DNA of 64,000 bases, from NCBI RefSeq assembly GCF_009754945.1, contig NZ_WPIN01000006.1, positions 1 to 64,000 of the forward strand, given 5' to 3'. Below the pieces are notes generated by a model. That model was not told the DNA's origin. It did not search any database and worked only from the letters and a program-made list of their open reading frames with translations. A program made the translations under genes and the position numbers. Of this stretch, positions 18,979 through 27,693 are shown in pieces. The DNA comes from Spirosoma arboris (GTDB lineage: Bacteria > Bacteroidota > Bacteroidia > Cytophagales > Spirosomataceae). Numbering within the stretch: the stretch's first letter is position 1; every line of letters begins with the position of its first letter.

Positions 18979-19449
18979 ATGAAAAAGGAGAAAACGGTTG
19001 ATTTTCATATAAAATGGGGTTGGCATGCTATTTCACGCATGTACAACGCCTATGCAGCCCGCTTCGACATTACCATGGCGATTGGCTACGTGCTGCTTAA
19101 TATAGATCTGGAAGAAGGAACCCCAGCCACCAAAATTGGTCCCCTGCTGGGTATGGAGCCGCGTTCGTTAGTTAGAATGCTCAAAAACCTGGAAGAACGT
19201 GGTCTGATTCGACGTGAAGTGGATGGTAATGATAAACGCTTCGTTCGAATTTACCTGACCGAAGAAGGAAAAGCCAAACGCGAAATGGCCCGCGATGGCG
19301 TTATCCAATTCAATAACATGATTCGGGAGCGAATCCCGCTCGATAAGCTGGTTGTCTTTCTGGAAGTAATGAAAGACATCAATAGGATGGTTGAAGAAGA
19401 AAACGCCCGCATCAAAGCTGGCGAAGCGGAAGAACTGCCACTAGACTAA
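18979..19449 (+). CDS. MarR-family transcriptional regulator
   Basis: A 156-residue winged-helix protein. The recognition region is TPATKIGPLLGMEPRSLVRMLKNLEERGLIRREVDGNDKRFVRIYLTEEG, with the DKR wing typical of MarR. It lies 125 bases upstream of, and co-directional with, the fused beta-oxidation gene. In many Bacteroidota a MarR gene heads a fatty acid degradation operon, so an acyl-CoA-responsive repressor role is likely (inference). The palindrome at 18909 is a candidate binding site. Confidence 0.9.
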   Translation: MKKEKTVDFHIKWGWHAISRMYNAYAARFDITMAIGYVLLNIDLEEGTPATKIGPLLGMEPRSLVRMLKNLEERGLIRREVDGNDKRFVRIYLTEEGKAKREMARDGVIQFNNMIRERIPLDKLVVFLEVMKDINRMVEEENARIKAGEAEELPLD

Positions 19450-19487
19450 TTGTTTTAAAATAAGCCTGCAGACAAGGCAGATATAGC

Positions 19488-19552
19488 GGATTTACGCAGA
19501 TTCTTTTGCTACTAATGTATCCACTACATCTACCTGATCTGCGGGTCAATCC
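19488..19552. repeat. Imperfect inverted repeat in marR-fadN gap
   Basis: GGATTTACGCAGAT (19488-19501) can pair with ATCTGCGGGTCAATCC (19537-19552) with a small bulge. It fills most of the gap between two co-directional genes, the same setting as the clearer palindromes at 29.7, 37.7 and 50.6 kb. ATGTA-N5-TACAT sits in the loop. Confidence 0.45.
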
Positions 19553-19574
19553 AATTACCGAGTCAAACTAAACC

Positions 19575-22010
19575 ATGGAAGCTACCTTAGAAAAACCCAG
19601 GAGTCAAACAAAAAATCGTACAATTCGGCGCGTAGCTGTGCTGGGGTCGGGTATTATGGGTTCGCGTATTGCGGCTCACTTTGCTAATATTGGCGTCGAT
19701 GTGCTGTTGTTGGACATTGTGCCAAAAGAACCCAATGAACTGGAGCAGGCTAAAGGCTTAACAACGGCCAGTCCACTGGTTCGGAATCGCATTGTTACAG
19801 ATGCTTTCCAAACCATGCTGAAAGCCAGTCCGGCCTCTTTATACAGCCCGAAATTTGCCGACAGAATCAAGCTAGGGAATTTTGACGATAACCTGAAAGA
19901 TATTTCCAGTTTCGATTGGGTAATTGAGGTAGTCGTAGAACGATTAGATGTAAAGCGCTCTGTTTATGAGCGAGTTGAACAATTTCGAAAGCCCGGTACA
20001 TTAATCACCTCGAACACGTCGGGTATTCCGATGCACTTGCTTACGGAAGGACGTAGTGATGATTTTCGCCGGAATTTCTGCGGAACGCACTTCTTCAATC
20101 CTCCGCGTTACCTGCGTCTGCTCGAGATCATTCCCGGCCCCGATACCGATCCTGCCGTTGTCGATTTCCTGATGAACTATGGCGATCTGTACCTTGGCAA
20201 AACGACGGTTTTGTGTAAAGACACGCCCGGTTTCATTGCCAACCGACTCGGTATCCAGTCATTGATTCAGACTATTCGCGTGGCCGAAGAACTGGGCCTG
20301 ACCGTAGAAGAAGTAGACAAACTCACAGGTCCGGTGGTGGGCCGCCCCAAGTCGGGGACTTTCCGCCTGTCGGATGTGGTGGGATTGGATACAACGACCA
20401 ATGTGGCGGGTAACCTCGTTAAAATGCAACATGACGAATCGAGAGCATCGTTTGAGTTGCCTGCATCTGTGCAGAAATTAATGGAAAATAAATGGCTTGG
20501 CGATAAAACCGGGCAAGGTTATTATAAGAAAACGAAGGACGATAAAGGCCAAACGCAGATTCTGGCGCTCGATCTGAAAACGTTTGAGTACAAGCCTTCT
20601 GAAAAGGTCAAATTCGCGACGCTGGAAAGTACGAAGGCAATTGATAATCTCAAAAAGCGTTTTCCGGTACTCATTGCTGGTAAAGACAAAGCGGGTGAAT
20701 TTTACCGTCAGATCTTTGCCGATGGTTTCCGTTACGCTACGTACCGTATTCCCGAAATTTCGGACGAACTCTACCGGATCGATGCTGCGATTACGGCTGG
20801 TTTTGGCTGGCAGCTGGGGTTGTTTGAAACCTGGGATGCCATTGGTGTTAAAAAAGGTGTTGAACTGATCGAGTCGCTTGGGAAGAAACCCGCGCAATGG
20901 GTGTACGACATGCTCGATGCGGGTTTCGATGCCTTCTACAAAGTCGAAAATGGCAAGCGGAAATATTACGACATCCCAACGAAAAGCTACAAGGTTATTC
21001 CGGGTGCCGAAGCGTTTACCATTCTGGAAAATCTCAGTAATAACATCGTCTGGAAAAACGCAGGGGCCAACATCGTTGACCTTGGCGACGGGATTCTAAA
21101 TGTAGAATTCCGTAGTAAAATGAACACCTTTGGACAAGAAGTTTCGGAAGCCTTGAACAAAGGTATTGCCCTGGCTGAGAAAGACTTCCGGGGACTAGTT
21201 GTTGGGAACGACTCGACAGAAGCGTTTTCTGCAGGCGCTAATCTGGCTATGCTGTTCATGTTTGCCGTAGAGCAGGAGTTCGACGAAGTAAATCTGATGA
21301 TTGCCCAATTTCAGAAACTCATCGCTCGGTTGCGATACTCGTCGGTTCCGGTTATTGTGGCTCCGCATACACTTACGCTGGGTGGCGGTTGCGAAGCCAC
21401 ACTTCATGCCGACCGTGTTGTTGCGCATGCTGAGAGCTATATTGGTCTGGTCGAAGTGGGTGTTGGTTTGATCCCTGCTGGTGGCGGAACAAAAGAAATG
21501 GCCGCTCGGGCGTCTGATCTCTACCAAACCGGCGACCCCGAATTGAACATCCTGCAAAACGTGTTCATGAACATTGCTACGGCGAAAGTTTCGACTTCAG
21601 CGCAGGAGGCTCGCGAAATGAACTACCTCCGCTCTACTGATCAGATTGTGCTGAACCGTAGTCGCCTGTTAGCCGAAGCAAAACAAGCTGCCATTGAGCT
21701 GGCCGACAATGGCTACACGCAACCCAAACCACGTACCGACATTAAGGTGCAGGGAAAAACGGGTATCGCACTGTTCCGGGCGGGTGTTACAGCCATGCAT
21801 ATGGGTCGCTACATTTCGGATCATGACCGGAAAATTGCCGACAAACTCGCTTACGTTATTTGTGGGGGCGATTTGAGCAGCCCACAAAATGTATCTGAGC
21901 AATACCTGCTCGACCTGGAACGGGAAGCTTTCCTCTCCTTAACAGGCGAAAAGAAAACGCTGGAGCGAATTCAAAGCCTGCTAACAGGCGGCAAGGCGTT
22001 GCGGAATTGA
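19575..22010 (+). CDS. fadN: 3-hydroxyacyl-CoA dehydrogenase/enoyl-CoA hydratase fusion, FadN type
   Basis: An 811-residue bifunctional beta-oxidation enzyme. Residues 15-320 are the NAD-binding 3-hydroxyacyl-CoA dehydrogenase (VAVLGSGIMGSRIAAHFANIG, then CGTHFFNPPRYLRLLEIIPG and DTPGFIANRLG). A second dehydrogenase C-domain follows (about 375-480). The C-terminal third is crotonase-like (STEAFSAGANL, TLGGGCEATLHADRVVAHAE, EVGVGLIPAGGGTKEMAARA). The dehydrogenase-first order is that of Bacillus FadN, not E. coli FadB. It converts enoyl-CoA to 3-ketoacyl-CoA. The usual thiolase and acyl-CoA dehydrogenase genes do not follow, since a terminator comes 29 bases later. The MarR gene upstream is its probable regulator. 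Confidence 0.93.
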   Translation: MEATLEKPRSQTKNRTIRRVAVLGSGIMGSRIAAHFANIGVDVLLLDIVPKEPNELEQAKGLTTASPLVRNRIVTDAFQTMLKASPASLYSPKFADRIKLGNFDDNLKDISSFDWVIEVVVERLDVKRSVYERVEQFRKPGTLITSNTSGIPMHLLTEGRSDDFRRNFCGTHFFNPPRYLRLLEIIPGPDTDPAVVDFLMNYGDLYLGKTTVLCKDTPGFIANRLGIQSLIQTIRVAEELGLTVEEVDKLTGPVVGRPKSGTFRLSDVVGLDTTTNVAGNLVKMQHDESRASFELPASVQKLMENKWLGDKTGQGYYKKTKDDKGQTQILALDLKTFEYKPSEKVKFATLESTKAIDNLKKRFPVLIAGKDKAGEFYRQIFADGFRYATYRIPEISDELYRIDAAITAGFGWQLGLFETWDAIGVKKGVELIESLGKKPAQWVYDMLDAGFDAFYKVENGKRKYYDIPTKSYKVIPGAEAFTILENLSNNIVWKNAGANIVDLGDGILNVEFRSKMNTFGQEVSEALNKGIALAEKDFRGLVVGNDSTEAFSAGANLAMLFMFAVEQEFDEVNLMIAQFQKLIARLRYSSVPVIVAPHTLTLGGGCEATLHADRVVAHAESYIGLVEVGVGLIPAGGGTKEMAARASDLYQTGDPELNILQNVFMNIATAKVSTSAQEAREMNYLRSTDQIVLNRSRLLAEAKQAAIELADNGYTQPKPRTDIKVQGKTGIALFRAGVTAMHMGRYISDHDRKIADKLAYVICGGDLSSPQNVSEQYLLDLEREAFLSLTGEKKTLERIQSLLTGGKALRN

Positions 22011-22038
22011 TAAAGTAAAGAGTTCTTGTATAGTTGAT

Positions 22039-22075
22039 GACCGCAGTTAACCCTAACTGCGGTCATTTTCTTTTA
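22039..22075 (+). terminator. Rho-independent terminator of fadN
   Basis: Arms GACCGCAGTTA (22039-22049) and TAACTGCGGTC (22054-22064) form a perfect 11-bp stem with a 4-base loop, followed by ATTTTCTTTT. Confidence 0.9.
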
Positions 22076-22078
22076 GCT

Positions 22079-22189
22079 ATGGAACTCAAAGATTTCATAA
22101 AAAACGCACTAGTTGGTATTGTAGAAGGTGTTGATGAGGCAAATGAATCGCATGACCGTTTTCATGCTGTAGGCATGGTATGTTTATAG
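22079..22189 (+). pseudogene. Truncated small ORF ending in a repeat
   Basis: A 36-codon frame begins MELKDFIKNALVGIVEGVDEA. This resembles the N-terminus of a longer amphipathic-helix protein found in many Bacteroidota, though I cannot name the family. After ESHDRF the frame runs into a CATGCTGTAGGCATG word shared with the inverted repeat just downstream and stops. The simplest reading is a gene cut by insertion of a repeat element. It starts right after the fadN terminator. A functional short peptide is possible but less likely. Confidence 0.45.
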
Positions 22190-22300
22190 AAGAGAGATTG
22201 ATACGGATTCATTCGCATGCCGTAGGTATGCAACAATAGCTGTCTGGTAGCATACCTGCGGCATGCCAAGCAGATAGCACATACATTTTACTATAAACAT
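22163..22300. repeat. Nested inverted-repeat element (MITE/REP-like)
   Basis: The inner arms GCATGCCGTAGGTATGC (22215-22231) and GCATACCTGCGGCATGC (22250-22266) pair over 17 bases with one G-U and an 18-base loop. The outer arms ATGTTTATAG (22180-22189) and CTATAAACAT (22291-22300) are perfect. A third related word, CATGCTGTAGGCATG, lies at 22163-22177. There is no coding capacity. It looks like a small non-autonomous element or a REP-type palindrome cluster. Confidence 0.7.
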
Positions 22301-22373
22301 TTGATCACTACGCGATCTTGCCACGATTGAGTAGTCCACGATCTTTTCGTATTGATTCTAGGGGATACAGCGC

Positions 22374-23516
22374 CTACATCAAATCGAAAAATGAAAACTC
22401 ATCGGGCTTTTGAATACGGTAGGTTTTCAGCCATTGTTTTAATATGGCTGGTTCGGAAAAAGCCTTTATATCGGATTTGATTTGTTTGATGTCCCGTTTC
22501 AATTGGGCGATGTCGCTGTTCAGGCTAAACTCCAGCGCGATTGGCGAGTTAACCGCAAAAGCAGGTTTTCCTGTCATAGCCGCCAGGTCATTTTGTAGCG
22601 CGAAGAATTCGTCATCTAACTCCTGCGCCTGCTGTCGTAAAATCTTGTTATAGTATTTAAGCTGCTCTTCGGCAAGGGTCTCCAGATGCGACTGATCGAT
22701 GTGTTCAAACTCAAGCTGGAGTCGGAGTAGTGCCAGTAGGTCGCTTTTTTCGTAAGCTTCTGTTACCCGATGCATGATTTCGGTTTTGCGCAGTTTCTCG
22801 GCCTCATCAAGTTCACGATCGGGGTGGAACGCTTTTACTAAATCGATATACAACGTTCGAACAGCTTTTGTGATGTTACGTTCTTCAGTCTGTTTTCTGG
22901 CTTCGCGTTCCTGTTGTTTTTCCGATTTTGGCTTTGCTGCTTTACGCTCGGCGGCCTGTTGCTTTCGTTCGGCTTCGGCAGCTTCCCGTTGCGCTACCTG
23001 CTCCTGCACATAGGCCGCCATTTTTTGTGGATCGCTCACATCAACATCATCCTCGAAGTTAATGCCAAACATGCTTCCCATCATTTCCTTAAGCAATTCG
23101 GCCGTGTGCTGATCGGCTTCAGCGTTGGTTTTGTCGAAATTCTCTTCTGTATGTTTGTTGTAAATAGGCTTAAGCTCGTCCATACCCTGGTTATCAATCA
23201 ATTCGAAGGCTATGTTCTGAATCAGATCAACAAGCTTTTTCTTTTCCGTTTTTGTATAGCCTTTACTTTCATAAGCCCGATCAAACAAACGAACCAGGTC
23301 GGCTCGGAAACGACTGTATTGCGTAAGTAACGGACGATAGTCGGTTTGAACACGCTGTTGAATATGTTGAGTAGCTTCCCGCAGATCGTGCAGACTTTGG
23401 TTTAGCGTTTCAATTTTCTGGATGAGCCGATTAAACTCTTTCTGCGATTTCGACAGAACCGCTTGTTGCTTTTTGGTACCAATCTGGACGATATGTTGCT
23501 GTGGTTGTGTTGGCAT
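22374..23516 (-). CDS. J-domain-like coiled-coil protein
   Basis: A 380-residue protein from ATG 23516 (an in-frame GTG precedes it by one codon). Coiled-coil stretches cover residues about 15-60 and the Ala/Glu/Arg/Gln-rich segment 175-215. A J-domain-like region (about 225-275) reads AVRTLYIDLVKAFHPDRELDEAEKLRKTEIMHRVTEAYEKSDLLALL and keeps the HPD tripeptide that stimulates Hsp70. The C-terminus is helical. It is cytosolic. Position inside a long coiled coil, with no DnaJ G/F or zinc domain, marks it as a specialised co-chaperone rather than DnaJ. The gene stands alone between the repeat element and a divergent DoxX-like gene. Confidence 0.75.
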   Translation of the reverse strand: MPTQPQQHIVQIGTKKQQAVLSKSQKEFNRLIQKIETLNQSLHDLREATQHIQQRVQTDYRPLLTQYSRFRADLVRLFDRAYESKGYTKTEKKKLVDLIQNIAFELIDNQGMDELKPIYNKHTEENFDKTNAEADQHTAELLKEMMGSMFGINFEDDVDVSDPQKMAAYVQEQVAQREAAEAERKQQAAERKAAKPKSEKQQEREARKQTEERNITKAVRTLYIDLVKAFHPDRELDEAEKLRKTEIMHRVTEAYEKSDLLALLRLQLEFEHIDQSHLETLAEEQLKYYNKILRQQAQELDDEFFALQNDLAAMTGKPAFAVNSPIALEFSLNSDIAQLKRDIKQIKSDIKAFSEPAILKQWLKTYRIQKPDEFSFFDLM

Positions 23517-23665
23517 CACGTTGAGAATGTCCTTACAATAAGACGTACAGTTTCAGGTAAAATTAAGCCCCTCCAGCAGCTTCACCAAGTTAGTTGGCCG
23601 GGTAAAGAATGTTTAAACACAGAGATTTATAAATTTACGTTGTATACCCCAATTCACCTTCTATC

Positions 23666-24025
23666 ATGGCACTACCATTGAAAATTCTGAATGCCGTACT
23701 TATTCTTTTCGCTTTGTACATGGGTCTTAAACAAGGTTGGGCCATGTTTAGTGGTAAACCTGAAATGGTCGACATGTTCAGTAAATGGAACTTCAATAAA
23801 ACCAGCCTGTCAATTCTGGGTTTCTTCACGATGTTGGGGGCTGTATTAGTACTGATACCTCAAACGTTTGTCTGGGGAAACTTCATCACAGCAGCTGGGA
23901 TATTGGTGATTATCGCCTACCATTTGCACGATAAAGACCTGAAAGGAGTCGCTATTGAATTGCCATTTTTCCTGCTCTCGCTGGTCATTATTTATTTACA
24001 ACATCCTCTGACGAATCAACGATAA
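23666..24025 (+). CDS. DoxX-like small membrane protein
   Basis: A 119-residue protein with four predicted TM helices (KILNAVLILFALYMGL, LSILGFFTMLGAVLVLIP, GNFITAAGILVIIAYHL, IELPFFLLSLVIIYL). Length and spacing fit the DoxX_2/DoxX-like family, whose biochemical role in Bacteroidota is unclear. The gene is divergent from the J-domain gene and 74 bases upstream of a methyltransferase. Confidence 0.75.
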   Translation: MALPLKILNAVLILFALYMGLKQGWAMFSGKPEMVDMFSKWNFNKTSLSILGFFTMLGAVLVLIPQTFVWGNFITAAGILVIIAYHLHDKDLKGVAIELPFFLLSLVIIYLQHPLTNQR

Positions 24026-24099
24026 TGGGTAGTAGACAGGTAGTTCCATTGACCAGACTGAAAAGATGATATGTCTGGATGTAGCAAACGAATAATAAA

Positions 24100-24642
24100 A
24101 TGACAGACACAGAGGCATCTGACCTGATACGGACTAATTACCTTGATACAAGTCGTAAAACAGTCTGGGCCGATTTAGGGGCAGGCAGCGGCACGTTTAC
24201 ACGTGCGTTAGCCGGATTGCTTCAGCCGGGCAGCACTATTTATGCAATCGACACCGACAAGAAGGCCCTTAAAACTATTCCCAACCTTCGTCATCAGGTA
24301 AAAATTGAAACGTATGTGGCAGATTTCATTCGTGACGAACTTCCACTGCCAAAAATAGATGGATTCCTGATGGCAAACTCGCTGCATTACGTATCAGACC
24401 AGATTGCCTTTCTTGAAAAAATGAGCGGGTACCTTATGGAAGTAAACGATTTGCTCATTATTGAGTATGATACAGATACGCCTAATGCACCTTGGGTTCC
24501 TTATCCGGTAAGCTATCGTTCGTTAACCAATTTAGTTGAACGGATTGGCTATCAGACTATACATAAACTACGGGAACGTGACTCTATTTATGGCAACGCT
24601 ACGCTTTATAGTGCTCTGGCTACTCGTAGGAATATACGATAA
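24100..24642 (+). CDS. Class I SAM-dependent methyltransferase
   Basis: A 180-residue Rossmann methyltransferase with motif I ADLGAGSGTFTRALA, an acidic residue after the second strand (YAIDTDKKAL), and IDGFLMANSLHYV at motif IV. The substrate cannot be deduced. Short, UbiE/Methyltransf_25-like proteins of this size often act on small molecules. It is possibly cotranscribed with the DoxX-like gene 74 bases upstream. Confidence 0.85.
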   Translation: MTDTEASDLIRTNYLDTSRKTVWADLGAGSGTFTRALAGLLQPGSTIYAIDTDKKALKTIPNLRHQVKIETYVADFIRDELPLPKIDGFLMANSLHYVSDQIAFLEKMSGYLMEVNDLLIIEYDTDTPNAPWVPYPVSYRSLTNLVERIGYQTIHKLRERDSIYGNATLYSALATRRNIR

Positions 24643-24833
24643 GATTATAATTATTTCAGGATACTTATAAGTTACAGACTGGCTTTATGATATATAAAAT
24701 ATAACTATTTGTGGTTGGTTTGAAGATTTTCTACCTTTTAATATATTTTCAGTATATTAAGACGCAGATTTCGGAGCAATCTGAGTAACTTTTTAGTTAG
24801 AATATCTAACCCAGAGAATTAATTTAAACTACT

Positions 24834-25385
24834 ATGACTGATTCAATAAGCGATGAGGAAATGATTCGTCAGTACCTAACCAGTCAGCCCAATCACTGTT
24901 TTGAGACGCTTTACAATCGTTACGTTAACAAAGTCTATCGTCGGTGCCTATCGATGACGAAAGATCCGTTAAAAGCCGAAGATTTTACGCACGATATTTT
25001 TCTCAAGGTATTTAATCGATTAGAAGCTTTTCAGGAACGGTCAAGTTTTTCGACCTGGCTATACGCTATTTCGTATAACTATTGCTCCGATCAGATTCGA
25101 TTAGCCAAGCGCTCTAATTTTATCACGACTGAGGAAGAGATTGATCAGAATATTCCCGAACCCGAAGAGACCCAATTGCATGAAGAAGCCCTGCAGTTAA
25201 TTAATCGGGTTTTAGCGGAACTGTCGGTTAAAGAGCGATCTCTTTTGCGGCTTAAATACGAAGATGAATTAAGTATTAACGAAATAGCAGACATCTATAA
25301 TCTCAATCCAAGTACGGTTAAAATGCGACTTAAACGGAGTCGCGATAAAATACAGAAGCTATACGCGCAATTGTATAATAGTTAA
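24834..25385 (+). CDS. ECF-type RNA polymerase sigma factor
   Basis: A 183-residue sigma-70 family protein. Region 2 reads CFETLYNRYVNKVYRRCLSMTKDPLKAEDFTHDIFLKVF with FSTWLYAISYNYCSD. Region 4 is LSVKERSLLRLKYEDELSINEIADIYNLNPSTVKMRLKRSRDKI. No anti-sigma factor gene is adjacent: the next gene is convergent acetoacetyl-CoA synthetase and the preceding one is the methyltransferase. The 5' region (24643-24833) is very AT-rich. It is therefore an orphan ECF sigma whose control is not evident here. Confidence 0.93.
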   Translation: MTDSISDEEMIRQYLTSQPNHCFETLYNRYVNKVYRRCLSMTKDPLKAEDFTHDIFLKVFNRLEAFQERSSFSTWLYAISYNYCSDQIRLAKRSNFITTEEEIDQNIPEPEETQLHEEALQLINRVLAELSVKERSLLRLKYEDELSINEIADIYNLNPSTVKMRLKRSRDKIQKLYAQLYNS

Positions 25386-25437
25386 TAAGGAAACTTAGCT
25401 GCTATTGGCAGTTAGTAGGATTCTCAAGCCAGATTCC

Positions 25438-27435
25438 TCATTTCTTAAACTCGGCAAATTGGTGTAAAGACGCTGGGTTACGAAGGGTATCCTTGCTGGT
25501 CGCCAATGATATATCCATACCCGCCAGAATTTTTCGGACCGATGTTTCGAGCTTCTTACCGCTAATTGTGTAGGGAACTTCCGAAATAGAATAAACAGCA
25601 TCAGGTACGTGATGAGGACTGAGCTGACTCTGAAGCGTTTGTTTGATACGTGTGATCAGCTCATTGGTTAGCGGAAAACCATCCCGCATAACGACAAATA
25701 GAGGCATAAAATAGCCTCGACCCGGTTGGTCAAGTCCCACGACCAGGCTATCCGCGATTTCGACAAAGCGCTCAACAGCACTGTAAATCTCACTGGTGCC
25801 AACTCGTACACCGTCGCGTTCGAGAGTGGCGCCGGAGCGACCGTGAATGAGTACGCCATTTCGCTCTGTAATTTGGATGTAATCGCCAGACCAGAAATTG
25901 CCGGGGTATTCGTCAAAATAGCTCTTTCGGTATTGCGTATTTGATGGGTCGTTCCAGAAGTAAATGGGCATAGAAGGCATCGGTTCCAGAACAACCATTT
26001 CACCTAACTTGCCGCGAACGGATATTGCCTGCCCATCGAATGCTTCGACTTTGCAACCCAGCCATCGACATTGAATTTCGCCTTCATAAACGGGTAGGAG
26101 GGGATTGCCCCCCACAAAACTGCTGCAAATATCGGTAATGCCACTGAGTGCTGTTAACCAGATTGTTGGCTTGACTGACTCGTAAATCCATCGGAAGCCC
26201 TCTGGTGAAAGAACCGACTCTGTTGAGCTAATTGTTCGAAGATAAGTTAGTTTGGTTGTGTCAATCGGTTTTAATCCTGCCCGCTGACAAGCCATATAGT
26301 AAGCTGCTCCATTGCCAAAATGATTGATTCGGGCGTCTTCAGCCAATTCCCATAGTACGTTCAGGTTCGGATAACTGGCTGCACCATCGTAGAGAACAAG
26401 CGTAGCGCCCACCAACATGGAACCAATAGCAAAATTCCACATCATCCAGCTGGTATTGGAATGCCAGAAATAACGGTCGCCCATACGCACGTCCTGATGT
26501 AACGCAAGGGCTTTCAGATGTTCGAGCAGACAGCCGCCCACACTGTGCGTAATAGCTTTGGGCTTGCCCGTAGTACCTGATGAATATAGAATCCAGATCG
26601 GATGATCAAAGGGAACTGGTTCAAAGATTAGCTCGTCTGGCGTTTCGATAGCCAGCACCTCATGCCAGAGAATAACGTTGACGGAAGTTCTGCCAACAAA
26701 CTCGCTATCAGCGTTTAGGTAAGGTACCCAAATCAGGGTTTGCAGGGTTGGCAATCGACGACATAGCTCGCCAATCGTGTCTGTTTTATCGATGTCTTCG
26801 CCATGATGACTATAACCATCGGCGACTAGCAGCACTTTTGGTTCTAGTTGGCGGAAGCGATCTAAGGCGCTGGCCGCGCTAAAATCGGGCGAGCAACTCG
26901 ACCAAACAGCACCAATGCTGTTTGTGGCCAGAAAGGCGACAATCGCTTCAGGAATATTAGGAAGCATGGCCACCACTCTATCGCCAATACCAACCCCCCG
27001 TTTCCGTAAATACGTTGCTACTGCCGACACCTGATGCTCAAGACTTTCCCAGGATACTGATAATAGTGACTGACGTTCTGAGGCAAATAATAAAGCAGGT
27101 GTCCGATCGCCACGACCCTGCGTGGATTTATGCCGAAAAATATGTTCGGCATAATTTAAGGTAGCGCCTGTAAACCACTCGGTACCGATCATATCTTCCC
27201 GATTAGGCCTGAAAACCACCTGATGGTAAGGCGTGTGCCCCTGTACATCGAAGAATTGCCAGATACTTTCCCAAAAATCTTCCAGATCCGTTACCGACCA
27301 GTCCCAGAGGTCGTCATAATCGCGGAAATACAATCCCTTTTTTATGAAAAGCCAATCCATATACCGTTTCATGAGTGATTGACTAGTCGTACGGCGGTCG
27401 GGAGTATAGAGTGGTGGTAGCTTCGGGTGGAGCAT
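25438..27435 (-). CDS. aacS: Acetoacetyl-CoA synthetase
   Basis: A 665-residue acyl-adenylate-forming ligase. The AMP-binding signature ILYSSGTTGKPKA is present, along with the acetoacetate-type segment YFWHSNTSWMMWNF and the C-terminal SGKKLETSVRKIL with the catalytic Lys. Length and motifs fit AacS, which makes acetoacetyl-CoA from acetoacetate, ATP and CoA and so recovers ketone bodies. ATG 27435 is preferred over an upstream TTG because that TTG lies inside the inverted repeat of the promoter region. With fadN nearby it suggests short-chain acyl metabolism in this region, though they are on opposite strands. Confidence 0.9.
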   Translation of the reverse strand: MLHPKLPPLYTPDRRTTSQSLMKRYMDWLFIKKGLYFRDYDDLWDWSVTDLEDFWESIWQFFDVQGHTPYHQVVFRPNREDMIGTEWFTGATLNYAEHIFRHKSTQGRGDRTPALLFASERQSLLSVSWESLEHQVSAVATYLRKRGVGIGDRVVAMLPNIPEAIVAFLATNSIGAVWSSCSPDFSAASALDRFRQLEPKVLLVADGYSHHGEDIDKTDTIGELCRRLPTLQTLIWVPYLNADSEFVGRTSVNVILWHEVLAIETPDELIFEPVPFDHPIWILYSSGTTGKPKAITHSVGGCLLEHLKALALHQDVRMGDRYFWHSNTSWMMWNFAIGSMLVGATLVLYDGAASYPNLNVLWELAEDARINHFGNGAAYYMACQRAGLKPIDTTKLTYLRTISSTESVLSPEGFRWIYESVKPTIWLTALSGITDICSSFVGGNPLLPVYEGEIQCRWLGCKVEAFDGQAISVRGKLGEMVVLEPMPSMPIYFWNDPSNTQYRKSYFDEYPGNFWSGDYIQITERNGVLIHGRSGATLERDGVRVGTSEIYSAVERFVEIADSLVVGLDQPGRGYFMPLFVVMRDGFPLTNELITRIKQTLQSQLSPHHVPDAVYSISEVPYTISGKKLETSVRKILAGMDISLATSKDTLRNPASLHQFAEFKK

Positions 27436-27440
27436 AAAGG

Positions 27441-27519
27441 CGTTAGTCAATAGTCGAGTGTGTCGGCCAACAGGTAAAGGCGCACTATTGACCTACCGTC
27501 TGGCAACTATTGACTAACG
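27441..27519. repeat. Inverted repeat in divergent aacS/rluB gap
   Basis: CGTTAGTCAATAGT (27441-27454) and ACTATTGACTAACG (27506-27519) are perfect 14-base arms. Inside, CCAACAGGTA and TACCGTCTGG pair partly, and ACTATTGAC recurs at 27484. The left arm begins six bases upstream of the aacS ATG. It may be an operator or a member of the intergenic palindrome group. Confidence 0.75.
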
Positions 27520-27600
27520 ACTGAGTGCTATCTTGGATTGTTTTTTCGATAAAAAGCGTTTGGGAAAAACGAGGCATAGTTGGGTTGTCTTGAAAAGCCC

Positions 27601-27608
27601 TACCTTTG
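27601..27608 (+). promoter_or_regulatory. Promoter -7 box for the RluB-type gene
   Basis: TACCTTTG matches TAnnTTTG exactly, with TTG at 27580-27582 about 18 bases upstream as a possible -33. It predicts a leader of about 80 bases. Confidence 0.6.
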
Positions 27609-27693
27609 TAGCCCATTTTGCACTTGCCTCAACAAGAATGCTGACAATCAGCGTTATTTACACATACAAACAAGAGATTTACTGTATTTTTCC

